This document shows, piece after piece, positions 25,177 through 32,699 of a stretch of DNA of 64,000 nucleotides (its first letter is position 1; each line of letters starts with the position of its first letter). Below the pieces are notes generated by a model, which did not search any database, was not told the DNA's origin, and saw nothing but the letters and a program-made list of their open reading frames with translations. The translations under genes were made by a program, and so were the position numbers. Source of the DNA: a virus; IMG/VR virus record IMGVR_UViG_3300032516_000009, positions 46,923 through 110,922 of that record, one strand, 5' to 3'.

Positions 25177-25251
25177 CGTTCGAGACGCGGTGCTTGGTTT
25201 CAGCTTCTTTACCTTAGCAGGGTATTGCTTGTTAGCACTGCAATTTGAACG
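25177..25251 (-). ncRNA. Structured RNA element B3
   Basis: P1 CGTTC/GAACG, P2 GCAGTGCT/AGCACCGC, conserved GCTAACAAGCA and TCTCG. It encloses a short hairpin TACC/GGTA with loop CTGCTAA, which is a Ser(GCT)-type anticodon loop. It lies about 10 bases 5' of cis copy 2. Confidence 0.6.
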
Positions 25252-25279
25252 CCTACATCAAACTTTACATTGAGCCATA

Positions 25280-25855
25280 TTAAATGCGAGTGGCCCCGCC
25301 CGGGAAGATTTGATATCCGATTTTCTTCCCGTGTTCGATGAAAATCTGAACTGACATGGCCATATATGACGAAACTATTGAAATAAATGGCAAATGTTCC
25401 CCATTTTCACAGGTAGCAGCCCCGGCATTAGTTTCATCGTCAATTTGGAAGCTTTCGTCCCAAATGGATCGACCGAATTGTCCATCGGCAGCCAGCGCGC
25501 CATGAAGACATGGAACCTTATTCTGGCGTGCGAAATTTTGCACCAGCCTTCGAGCTTCACCATTATCTAAACAATCAACGATAAGATCTGACTGTGAAAG
25601 AAGTTGACTATCGTTATTAGCTACGAGTTTGTGAGGAATTACCTGAACCTTCAAACCAAATAGAAATTGCAGTGTCTGCTGAAGTGCCACCACCTTGGCC
25701 TTCCCGACGGAAGATTTGGCGTGGAACTGGGACATTACGTTCTTCTGTTCAATTCTATCAAAGTCAATAACGCGGATGGACACGCCTAGATTCCGCAGCA
25801 AAGGAACCAAATGAGAACCCAGTGCCCCAACACCAACGATCGTTACAATCTTCAT
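25280..25855 (-). CDS. ThiF/MoeB/E1-like adenylyltransferase
   Basis: 191 residues, a minimal Rossmann-type E1: IVGVGALGSHLVPLL (nucleotide-binding Gly-rich loop), VIDFDRIEQKNVMSQF (acidic residue after strand 2 and the Arg/Asn that contact ATP), SDLIVDCLDNGEARR, then PCLHGALA. A Cys in AATCENGEHLPF is a candidate active-site thiol. The CxxC pairs of MoeB-type E1s are absent. The start overlaps the upstream gene by ATGA. With the Ub-like candidate and the JAB protease in the same operon it probably activates the C-terminus of a ubiquitin-like protein. Confidence 0.8.
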   Translation of the reverse strand: MKIVTIVGVGALGSHLVPLLRNLGVSIRVIDFDRIEQKNVMSQFHAKSSVGKAKVVALQQTLQFLFGLKVQVIPHKLVANNDSQLLSQSDLIVDCLDNGEARRLVQNFARQNKVPCLHGALAADGQFGRSIWDESFQIDDETNAGAATCENGEHLPFISIVSSYMAMSVQIFIEHGKKIGYQIFPGGATRI

Positions 25856-26088
25856 TTATTCTTCTTGGTCTTTATGCGTTTACGAACATTAGTCTTTCCG
25901 CGCCACCGGCAATTTTGTTCGTGTTTCTTAGCGCTCTTCTCAGCAGATTCCTGGGTGAAGAACTTATAACTGGATCCCCAATAAGCTTCACATACCCCAT
26001 CGAAATCTGCTGAGAAGCACCCGTGTCGATTGTCTCGCCCATCACAGCGGTATTCCCAATCACGGGTCTTTTTACGTGCAGTAGCCAT
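25852..26088 (-). CDS. Small basic zinc-type protein
   Basis: 78 residues from ATG 26088 (MATARKKTRDWEYRCDGRDN), GAGGAA upstream. Cys at C..C (YRCDGRDNRHGCF) and EQNCRWRG, with a Lys-rich tail, suggest a small zinc-binding, nucleic-acid-binding fold. It overlaps the E1-like gene by four bases and follows the Ub-like gene by about 10, so it is translationally linked. No family recognised. Confidence 0.65.
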   Translation of the reverse strand: MATARKKTRDWEYRCDGRDNRHGCFSADFDGVCEAYWGSSYKFFTQESAEKSAKKHEQNCRWRGKTNVRKRIKTKKNK

Positions 26089-26098
26089 GAATTCCTCG

Positions 26099-26467
26099 TT
26101 ACCCCCGGAGCCGGCGCCGACGTCCGAATGGCGTCTTAGGTCGAAGCATGCAACGTGCGACAGGCACGGCCTCATTCGCCGGGAACCTATCGACCACGAA
26201 ATCCGTGAAATCCGCATTCGGATCGGCCGGAATTCCCGGCACGCTCCCAGCACGTACAGCCTCGGTCGCCCAACGCTTAATGTCTGCGTCACTGGCGTCC
26301 CTAGTTACTGGATCGGGCAAATCCCCGTTGGCGCCATTGTAGGTTACGTTGAGTCTGGCCATGTCGGCTTCCATGACCTCAGCAACCATACTCATGCGCT
26401 CTCCAGGCTCCCCAACTAGGTCAACAGCCGCCTCAATCCTATCAACCGCGTCGTTTCGATCTACCAT
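26099..26467 (-). CDS. Candidate ubiquitin-like protein
   Basis: 122 residues, start ATG with AGGAGG upstream. After a helical N-terminus, LNVTYNGANGDLPDPV and ..FVVDRFPANEAVPVARCMLR are compatible with the first and last strands of a beta-grasp fold. The protein ends PKTPFGRRRRLRG; Gly-terminated tails are what E1-like enzymes adenylate, and LRG recalls ubiquitin's LRGG. It sits between a JAB protease and a ThiF-type E1 in one operon. The beta-grasp assignment is inferred from context and pattern. Composition is GC-richer than the neighbours. Confidence 0.5.
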   Translation of the reverse strand: MVDRNDAVDRIEAAVDLVGEPGERMSMVAEVMEADMARLNVTYNGANGDLPDPVTRDASDADIKRWATEAVRAGSVPGIPADPNADFTDFVVDRFPANEAVPVARCMLRPKTPFGRRRRLRG

Positions 26468-26513
26468 TTGCGTCTCCTCCTGTTATTTACACCGGAAGTC
26501 TTGAAATTTACGA

Positions 26514-26726
26514 CTATCGTGAATGAATATATTCTTTCCACATATCATCCCAATAATCAGCGTATTCTTTTGAACAATCTTCGCAGAACCAATATCCCGC
26601 ACCAACCTCTTCATCAGCATAGGCCGTAAGAGACGGGTGAAACGCTATCTCTTTCGTATCGCCACATCGTTCACATTCGACTTCCATCACCTCAGTAACT
26701 ATGGCAATGGCGTCTGTGGCATTCAT
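26514..26726 (-). CDS. Mini zinc-ribbon protein, 70 aa
   Basis: MNATDAIAIVTEVMEVECER has CERCGD early and FCEDCS later, one four-Cys ribbon, with an acidic/aromatic tail. The start overlaps the upstream YkgJ-like gene by ATGA. The N-terminal phrase IVTEVMEVE resembles MVAEVMEADM in the Ub-like candidate. Probably a small nucleic-acid- or protein-binding adaptor. Confidence 0.65.
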   Translation of the reverse strand: MNATDAIAIVTEVMEVECERCGDTKEIAFHPSLTAYADEEVGAGYWFCEDCSKEYADYWDDMWKEYIHSR

Positions 26727-27235
26727 GTAACTGGATGCAACTGCTGGATCATTTGTTCCATATATTCAAGCTGATCCTGCGGCCCAATAACTTCACGCCG
26801 CGTATCACCTGCTTTAACTAGGATGATGATTTTATCTGATGCAAGATGATTCAGTAAATCTTGTGATTTATCAAAAGAGCCCGGAATAACCTCCCTGGCA
26901 ACCAATGCCTGCCCTCCGGGATAAATAATGGCTCTATCATTTGCCAATGTCACATCAAATACGATCCCCAAGGAGTCAGGTCGATCCTTATTAGTAAGTA
27001 ATCCTAATCGCCAAAGACAACTCCATGCTCTGCATCCAGATGGGCGCTTGTTGTAAATAGCGCAGCCATCTTGGCCAACGTGCGGACATGATTCGAATGC
27101 GGGTTTATTGATTTCTCCAACAGCCTGAGAAAAACAACAAGCCGTACAGGGGCCACAGCAGCGATTCTTCATCGCTTGCTTGATCGAATGCTGCATCTGT
27201 TTTTTAGATGCCCTGCGAGCCGCTCTATTACTCAT
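26723..27235 (-). CDS. YkgJ-like zinc/iron-cluster protein
   Basis: 170 residues. CCGPCTACCFSQAVGEI, CPHVGQDGCAIYNKRPSGCR and CLWRLG match the Cys-rich signature of the YkgJ/UPF0153 family, in which conserved Cys coordinate Zn or Fe. It lies in the middle of the JAB-E1 operon with overlapping starts and stops. Its biochemical role is unknown. The basic N-terminus (RAARRASKKQ) could bind nucleic acid. Confidence 0.7.
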   Translation of the reverse strand: MSNRAARRASKKQMQHSIKQAMKNRCCGPCTACCFSQAVGEINKPAFESCPHVGQDGCAIYNKRPSGCRAWSCLWRLGLLTNKDRPDSLGIVFDVTLANDRAIIYPGGQALVAREVIPGSFDKSQDLLNHLASDKIIILVKAGDTRREVIGPQDQLEYMEQMIQQLHPVT

Positions 27236-27439
27236 CTAGCTATCCTGTATTGATTCGACGATTGCGACACTACATTCTCCGATAATGCTATCTTCTAAAC
27301 CATCACCCGTAACATAAGTTGTGCTGTTATTGTAGCTTACTGGAGGGTTCCCGCGTAAAACTAAGAGATGCCACCCGCAGCGGCATTCCCATTCGTCATT
27401 GGGCCCATTTCTTCCTATCCATTTCCATTTGTGTGACAT
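27236..27439 (-). CDS. HxW/CxCG mini zinc-binding protein, 67 aa
   Basis: MSHKWKWIGRNGPNDEWECR: HKW start, WECRCGW, and a late C in ECSVAIVESIQDS. It is a paralogue of the next upstream gene (HEW...WTCKRCG...ECDVKIVRSIQNE). This mini-family recurs at 52.3 and 52.5 kb. Confidence 0.65.
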   Translation of the reverse strand: MSHKWKWIGRNGPNDEWECRCGWHLLVLRGNPPVSYNNSTTYVTGDGLEDSIIGECSVAIVESIQDS

Positions 27440-27645
27440 TATTCGTTCTGTATTGATCTAACAATTTTTACATCACATTCATCATACATATTTTCAACTG
27501 GTTCTCCTATAATCGTTAAATCAATTTCTGGAGATAACCCCGGTCTTGTCATAATGTAACTGCCGCATCTTTTACATGTCCATTCATCGTACATGGGGGT
27601 AGCACCCTTGTGCACTCTGGTTGATTTTTCCCATTCATGTGCCAT
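27439..27645 (-). CDS. HEW/CxxCG mini zinc-binding protein, 68 aa
   Basis: MAHEWEKSTRVHKGATPMYD then EWTCKRCGSYI and C-terminal ECDVKIVRSIQNE. Paralogue of the downstream neighbour with one-base overlap of stop and start, so the two are cotranslated. Function unknown. Confidence 0.65.
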   Translation of the reverse strand: MAHEWEKSTRVHKGATPMYDEWTCKRCGSYIMTRPGLSPEIDLTIIGEPVENMYDECDVKIVRSIQNE

Positions 27646-28015
27646 ATGAGGCTTTACGTAGATCGTCGACCCAATCTAAACAATCACTCAATTCCGATTC
27701 CAGATTTGATACTTGATAATCACATTTATCCGGTCCTTTCCACATAACTAATGAAACATAATACTGATTGATTATCCACCAGTTGAGTCTTCGACCTAAA
27801 GCCGCTTCGACTGCGGCAAAAGTCGTAATATCTTCCCAGGAAGGCCCAACAGGCCCGCTACCTGGATGGGAATGAGCAAATCCATCCAAGGTGTGCCTGA
27901 ATTTCCAAAATTGATTCCATAATTCAGTACTATCTGGTAGACATGAAGTACTGCGATCCGGTGGTATGTGCCAGTATAATGGTTCACCTTTACTAATTAT
28001 TACACCTGCTTCCAT
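27635..28015 (-). CDS. JAB/MPN (JAMM) metalloprotease-like
   Basis: 126 residues. GFAHSHPGSGPVGPSWEDI carries the JAMM zinc motif (HxHP ... SxxD); the upstream Glu is probably E near residue 10. These enzymes cleave after the C-terminal Gly of ubiquitin-like proteins or remove extensions from them. It is the first gene of an operon ending in a ThiF-type E1, with a Ub-like candidate between, which supports a processing role. The alternative is a tail-assembly JAB, but no NlpC or tail gene is beside it. Confidence 0.75.
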   Translation of the reverse strand: MEAGVIISKGEPLYWHIPPDRSTSCLPDSTELWNQFWKFRHTLDGFAHSHPGSGPVGPSWEDITTFAAVEAALGRRLNWWIINQYYVSLVMWKGPDKCDYQVSNLESELSDCLDWVDDLRKASYGT

Positions 28016-28071
28016 AACTAAAAATACATGAATGAAATAACCATTTTCGGATTTTAATCATTATTTCAGTT

Positions 28072-28857
28072 ATGAGAAAATGGCGAGACGATCAATTGAT
28101 CGAAGCTGTTAAAGCATCCCGTAATATATCAGAAGTAATAACTAGATTATATGATACGGAATGCGGTGGTCATTTTAAAACAGTTTGGAAATATGTTAAC
28201 CAATTACAATTAGATGTATCTCATTTTTCTAAGATCCCGGGTCCTACCGGTGTTGAATACCAGCCACAATATACGGATTCAATTCTATGTGAAAATAGTT
28301 CTATAAGTCATGGTACATTGCGTGCGTATTTATTACGTAATCGGATTATTCCATATACATGTATTCTATGTAATAATGACGGATATCATAATGGCAACAG
28401 GTTAGTATTACAATTAGACCACATAAATGGCATTAAAAATGATAATAGGACAACGAATCTTAGATTTTTATGCCCAAACTGTCATAGTCAAACGAAGACT
28501 TTCGGTAGAAAATCGCCAAAACCCTGCCCGAAGGGTCGAATTGGATCACTAAAATCGCCATGCCCACCACGCAGAAAATTAGACCATTCAAAAATATTAT
28601 CATTATATGAACAAGGCATAAGCATGCCAATTATAGCTCATCAATTTGGAGTTAAACACGCCGCTATACGGTACATATGTAAAAAATCACATATGTATAA
28701 GGGCAGAAATGAACATAGAGACCTAGTTAATTTGCGTAAACAAGCAATCTCCATGGTAAACTCCGGTCACAGTAGACGCAAAGCAGCAAGTTTACTTGGG
28801 GCTTCTAATAATTCAGTGGCTCGATGGATACGTGAACAAAATCACATCACTTCATAG
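28072..28857 (+). CDS. HNH homing endonuclease with C-terminal HTH repeats
   Basis: 261 residues. N-terminal DNA-binding part (LIEAVKASRNISEVITRLYD), HNH core (CILCNNDG, LQLDHINGIKNDNRTTNL, FLCPNCHSQTKTFG), then two HTH segments (MPIIAHQFGVKHAAIRYICK and RKAASLLGASNNSVARWIRE). Same architecture as the 6.9 and 36.2 kb genes. It lies between the JAB operon and the Ro60-like operon, both on the other strand, and its 3' end overlaps the ORF at 28.84 kb. Confidence 0.85.
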   Translation: MRKWRDDQLIEAVKASRNISEVITRLYDTECGGHFKTVWKYVNQLQLDVSHFSKIPGPTGVEYQPQYTDSILCENSSISHGTLRAYLLRNRIIPYTCILCNNDGYHNGNRLVLQLDHINGIKNDNRTTNLRFLCPNCHSQTKTFGRKSPKPCPKGRIGSLKSPCPPRRKLDHSKILSLYEQGISMPIIAHQFGVKHAAIRYICKKSHMYKGRNEHRDLVNLRKQAISMVNSGHSRRKAASLLGASNNSVARWIREQNHITS

Positions 28858-29039
28858 ATTCTACGAGTCACTTGGGGAATTGAAGCTTCCCGGAACTTGT
28901 AGTCCGTGCGTTCGTCTACGGCCTCGATTTCAAGCATTGACCCGTCGGTGAACTCAATGGAGCCATACTTAATGTCTAGGTTTACACTCTTGATGGTCTT
29001 ATTTGCGATCTTCTCCGCAATCTCATAGCTTTTCGTATA
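28842..29039 (-). other. ORF directly downstream of, and in frame with, the Ro60-partner gene
   Basis: After the TAA of the 29.04 kb gene the same frame stays open for 65 codons (TKSYEIAEKIANKTIKSVNL, then YGSIEFTDGSMLEIEAV, ending RRIYEVM-TGA). It has normal protein character but no ATG, GTG or TTG near its 5' end. It may be a small gene with an unusual start, a readthrough extension, or an extension lost by a recent stop mutation. Confidence 0.45.
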
Positions 29040-30017
29040 TTACCAATCCTCGTCTTCATCTCTATCATCGTCCACGTGTCTGAACACATGAAGTACCCTC
29101 TTGTGTTCCGCTTCTCTAATTACACCCGGAAGGGATTCTAGCGTGAAGTACGCATCCCCTCTCTCCCCAGTGTGGTGATCAGTTAAACAAATACCAGCTT
29201 CAATTATCTGAAGAGTGCGTGCATCACACGTACATTCGAATCGTCTTTGGTTTATCCTGAATGTAACAACCATTTCACCACGATTGTATGAACATCGGTG
29301 ATCTAAGTACTCAGCGCCTCCAATAGCCAGAGCCGCTCGAGCCGCTTCCCCGAAATCGACTTGTGCCATGGTGCGACGACCAGCGGCATCACCAAGCTGT
29401 TTGACTAATTGCGCTCGCCGTTCTTCCTTTGCTCGCCGTTCTTCCTCTTCTACTCGGCGTCGTTCGGCTTCAGCTCGGCGTCGTTCGGCTTCAGCACGAT
29501 ACCAAGTCTCCATTCTGAACGCTGCATCGAGTGCTGGCGAAACACCTTGAACATCATTGACAGAATCAGCTCTGTTTTGATATGCTTCTGCGACTTTCTC
29601 TTCCGGTCCTAATGGCATTTCTTGATTTTGGTAGATCAGCGGGCCATCGTCACAAACTCGACCGGCAGCAATACGAACAAACCTATCGAGTCCAGGTTCG
29701 ATCAAATAAACTTGTTCTGAACAACTGATAAGTTGTGTGGGATCCGGGTCAACTCGAACATTATCGAGGACAATCCGATCTCCAATTAGATACCCATGAA
29801 CTACGGACCTTAGGATTTCTGGTATTGCGTCAGCAGTTCCTTTAACCGTAGCTTTGCGAGCGGAAATTTTGAAACTAAACCATCCATGCTCGCGGGGTAA
29901 TGCCCCGTCAATATGCCATACACGATCGATAGATCGGAGAGATCTACTTCCAGTCCAAGGAAGAACTGTAACTTCTTCGTTAGATTGTAGTAGATCTCTC
30001 CAACCCATCACTGTCAC
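29040..30017 (-). CDS. Ro60-partner protein (conserved TROVE-associated family)
   Basis: 325 residues. The N-terminal part (WRDLLQSNEEVTVLPWTGSR, LPREHGWFSF, GYLIGDRIVLDN, EPGLDRFVRI) looks like a conserved beta-rich domain. The middle is a highly charged EAERRRAEAERRRVEEEERR coiled coil. The C-terminal domain (DFGEAARAALAIGGAEYLDH, RFECTCDARTLQIIEAGICL, FTLESLPGVI) has a C-x-C. The start overlaps the Ro60-like stop by ATGA, so they are cotranslated. From memory, a similar protein accompanies Ro60-like genes elsewhere; its function is unknown to me. Confidence 0.7.
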   Translation of the reverse strand: MTVMGWRDLLQSNEEVTVLPWTGSRSLRSIDRVWHIDGALPREHGWFSFKISARKATVKGTADAIPEILRSVVHGYLIGDRIVLDNVRVDPDPTQLISCSEQVYLIEPGLDRFVRIAAGRVCDDGPLIYQNQEMPLGPEEKVAEAYQNRADSVNDVQGVSPALDAAFRMETWYRAEAERRRAEAERRRVEEEERRAKEERRAQLVKQLGDAAGRRTMAQVDFGEAARAALAIGGAEYLDHRCSYNRGEMVVTFRINQRRFECTCDARTLQIIEAGICLTDHHTGERGDAYFTLESLPGVIREAEHKRVLHVFRHVDDDRDEDEDW

Positions 30018-31876
30018 GCAGCAAATGATGGCTTAGCTAGAAGATCCGTTTGTAGGATCGTCTCGACCAAAGATACACGGTGAACCGTGCGACTTACAGT
30101 GGTCTTCGACTGCCCGACCGGAGTAGACGCTACGAGCGCCCTGATCGTACGCGGAATCGCGTACACATCCTCGAACGTCTTTTCATCGATCAAGAAGCAT
30201 GGGATCTTCAGCTGATCTGCCGTGTCCTGAACCGCCCTGTAGTGAGGATTGTTCCTGACTTTGACAAATCCGAATGCCATCGGGTTCAGGCCCGACGCAT
30301 TCACCGCTGCAGTGAATGGCCCCGCTTCCTCATCCCCAATGAACATAAATAGTGTGTCTTCGTTTGGAAGAGGCTGATACTTCATCAAGGCCCTGACGCC
30401 AGCGCCGTAATCGGTCCCGCCGCCCGCGGAAATACCACGGAAGGCGTTCTCGACCCCGGCAGCGGAGGGATGCTTCAAGGGGAGTTCACGTCCTGCCGTA
30501 TTGAAGACGGAGATGTGAACCTTATCCGGTGGAAACGCCTGGAGAAACTTAGCTACGTGGCTCTTCGCCTGGACAATAGCATCCTCCATGGACCCGGAAA
30601 TATCAACCATGAAGTAGACTCGGATTCCCTTCATGACTTCCTCTACCGCCTTTTGAACGGCGGTGTCAGCAGCCTCTTGAAGTTTTTCCTTCGTCTGCTT
30701 GTTCTTCACCCTGGATGCGATATTGGCAGCGCGCATGTCATCTGCAGACTTAACTGCCTTTTCCCAACGGTTCTTGACTTCCTGTACCTTCAGTAGGCCA
30801 AGCTCTTCAAGTGTTGGCGTTGCGATGATCAAGTCCTTGTCAGACATGGCCCCGGATTCGATGGCCGCTGTGACGATGGCTCGAGTGAGTCCAACGCTCT
30901 TCGGCACCAGTCCGACAATGCGCTTATACCCGGGCTTCTCCTTGATGATTTGTTCGCAGATCTGCATCTCATTAAGATCGCCCCAGTTGTCCGCCGCCTT
31001 CACCGCTTGTCCGATGGCCATCGTGCGACGACCATCCTTGGCCTGGGACTGCTTCCAGCGCAAAGCTTCAAAGAATTGCGGCATGATAGGCTTGTAACCT
31101 ACCCGACGCGCCAATTCCATGACAGTCGTGCGGAATCCCGCCTTCATAAGCCCCCGCATCAGATTCGGATTGGCCTCTCGGTGTTCCAGCCATTTCGTTA
31201 CAACCTTTGGCCATCGACCGAGGAACGGATGACGAGCCGACTTGCCGAAACCAAGCTCGCGATTGATCTCGGCCACTTGAGGCATGGACAAGATATCGTG
31301 AATACGCAGAAGTAACTTGGGATTTAGGTCCTTACCGTCACGACGAATGATCAGCGCCATGGCTTCTCCGACGTCTCTATAGTCTTCGTCATGAAATGCG
31401 ACGGTGTCACCATCCTTAACCGGATCGCCCTTACGGCTCTGTACAAGCATCAATGCCGCAAGAACGACTTTGAGATCCCGATGCTCCTGAGCGAAAGCGT
31501 AAGACGCCCATCGAGCGGAGAACTCGTTGTCAAGTCGCCAAACCTCAACGACTTGGCGATACATCCAGGTAACAACTTCAGGAAAGAGTCCTGCCGGTCG
31601 GTAGTCACCGACCTTCCTGCGGTCTTCGGTACGAATAGTATTATCGGCCCAAAGAGTACCAATCTTGACCTTGTTTGTCTTTCGTCCAACCTTGGTCAGT
31701 TGATACACAACCTTTTGACCGTTCTCCTCCTTATGGGTTACGGGAGTCCATTTCACTCCAACAACCGCAGTGGGATCGGGAACCACGATCCCCGGCCTTC
31801 CGTGATATGCATGATCCACATATGACAAAATGGACTGAATAGTGCGCTCGGCTGGTCCTAAATTCTCATTTTGCAC
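30014..31876 (-). CDS. Ro60/TROVE-like protein with C-terminal vWA domain
   Basis: About 620 residues from GTG 31876 (VQNENLGPAERTI), with AGGAGA just upstream; a GTG at 31927 lies inside the previous gene. The N-terminal two-thirds are helical and TROVE-like (NEFSARWASYAFAQEHRDLK, RKVGDYRPAG, FEALRWKQSQAKDGRRTMAI). The C-terminal third is a vWA domain with VYFMVDISGSM (MIDAS) and GGGTDYGAGV. Ro60 proteins form a ring that binds misfolded RNA and Y RNAs, and bacterial Y RNAs contain tRNA-like parts, so a phage copy in a tRNA-rich genome is suggestive. Composition is GC-richer than the flanks. The TROVE call is by pattern, not alignment. Confidence 0.65.
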   Translation of the reverse strand: MQNENLGPAERTIQSILSYVDHAYHGRPGIVVPDPTAVVGVKWTPVTHKEENGQKVVYQLTKVGRKTNKVKIGTLWADNTIRTEDRRKVGDYRPAGLFPEVVTWMYRQVVEVWRLDNEFSARWASYAFAQEHRDLKVVLAALMLVQSRKGDPVKDGDTVAFHDEDYRDVGEAMALIIRRDGKDLNPKLLLRIHDILSMPQVAEINRELGFGKSARHPFLGRWPKVVTKWLEHREANPNLMRGLMKAGFRTTVMELARRVGYKPIMPQFFEALRWKQSQAKDGRRTMAIGQAVKAADNWGDLNEMQICEQIIKEKPGYKRIVGLVPKSVGLTRAIVTAAIESGAMSDKDLIIATPTLEELGLLKVQEVKNRWEKAVKSADDMRAANIASRVKNKQTKEKLQEAADTAVQKAVEEVMKGIRVYFMVDISGSMEDAIVQAKSHVAKFLQAFPPDKVHISVFNTAGRELPLKHPSAAGVENAFRGISAGGGTDYGAGVRALMKYQPLPNEDTLFMFIGDEEAGPFTAAVNASGLNPMAFGFVKVRNNPHYRAVQDTADQLKIPCFLIDEKTFEDVYAIPRTIRALVASTPVGQSKTTVSRTVHRVSLVETILQTDLLAKPSFAA

Positions 31877-32507
31877 TTGCTTTCTCCTGTTTTCGTTTGT
31901 GTGTACGTATCTTATGACAGTTGGCACATACTACGTCACACTTTTTAATTTCATCAAGTAATTGTCTTAATGATCCTTTGAATATGAGCGTACTAACCTT
32001 AGTTATTTTGGTTGAAGGATCACGATGGTCGAAATCCATGACATATGTTGGGTACGTTTCTTTACAGTCCATGCATGGCTGTTCTTTAAATGTTTCAACT
32101 ACATGTTTTAACTTCGCTACCGTTCTAGCCTTTGACAAATATTCACCACGTTTATTTAGATACTCAGCCTTTCTTTTGGAAGATTGACATTTTCGACATC
32201 TAATGCTGCGTCTACCAAGTGACTTTCCATTCCAGCCGAATTCAATTGTGAGTTTCTTACACCCACAGTCACAACATTTAGTATATTTTGGTTCGATAAT
32301 GCCAGATTTCACTGCTTCTCGACATTTTTGTCTATAACGTTCTTCCCGAGCCTTAACAACGTTTAAATGTGATGCACGGTATTCTCTCCTGTAAACAATA
32401 GAACATTGTTTACAGCGAGCATGTCTTTCTTGCCTTGCTTTCGATCTCCAATGGAATTCAGATTCCGATTTTAAAATTTTACATTGGATGCATTGTTTAT
32501 TAACCAT
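31866..32507 (-). CDS. HNH homing endonuclease
   Basis: 213 residues. Three CxxC ribbons (CIQC..CKQC; CCDCGCKK; CRKC) precede PCMDCKETYPTYVMDFDHRD and CDVVCANCHKIRTHKR, the DHRD...CANCH type. The 3' end overlaps the Ro60-like start by 11 bases, so it may have inserted just ahead of that gene. A -10-like TATAGT lies six bases before the ATG, and a 22-bp perfect hairpin lies upstream. Confidence 0.8.
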   Translation of the reverse strand: MVNKQCIQCKILKSESEFHWRSKARQERHARCKQCSIVYRREYRASHLNVVKAREERYRQKCREAVKSGIIEPKYTKCCDCGCKKLTIEFGWNGKSLGRRSIRCRKCQSSKRKAEYLNKRGEYLSKARTVAKLKHVVETFKEQPCMDCKETYPTYVMDFDHRDPSTKITKVSTLIFKGSLRQLLDEIKKCDVVCANCHKIRTHKRKQEKASAK

Positions 32508-32545
32508 GAGTTACTATACCATACGATTTCGTTACTCATAATTAC

Positions 32546-32599
32546 ACCAGACTTCACTCGATTTTCGGTCTGCACATCGAAAATCGAGTGAAGTCTGGT
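32546..32599. repeat. Perfect 22-bp inverted repeat with 10-base loop
   Basis: Arms 32546-32567 and 32578-32599 (ACCAGACTTCAC... / ...GTGAAGTCTGGT) are exact complements. No T tract follows on either strand, so it is not a classic terminator. It lies between tRNA-Arg(CCT) and the HNH/Ro60-like operon. Confidence 0.9.
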
Positions 32600-32621
32600 A
32601 CAGCGTACAAATTTACACCAG

Positions 32622-32694
32622 CACCCCCTATTGGATTCGAACCAATGTGATCCTCTTTAGGAAAGAGGTGCCTGATCCGCTAGGCTAAGGGGGC
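32622..32694 (-). tRNA. tRNA-Arg(CCT)
   Basis: Acceptor GCCCCCT/AGGGGGT, anticodon stem CCTCT/AGAGG with loop TTCCTAA, discriminator G. Confidence 0.9.
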
Positions 32695-32699
32695 GATAG

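Noticed and set aside
23048-25260. Group I introns or a single GOLLD RNA as explanation of the tRNA-linked elements
   Set aside because: Each element is only 53-160 bases with a two-helix core, and I cannot find group I P3-P7 strands. GOLLD can contain tRNA, so it stays as an alternative to test, but repeated small units in two distant loci and the permuted tRNAs are not what I know of GOLLD.
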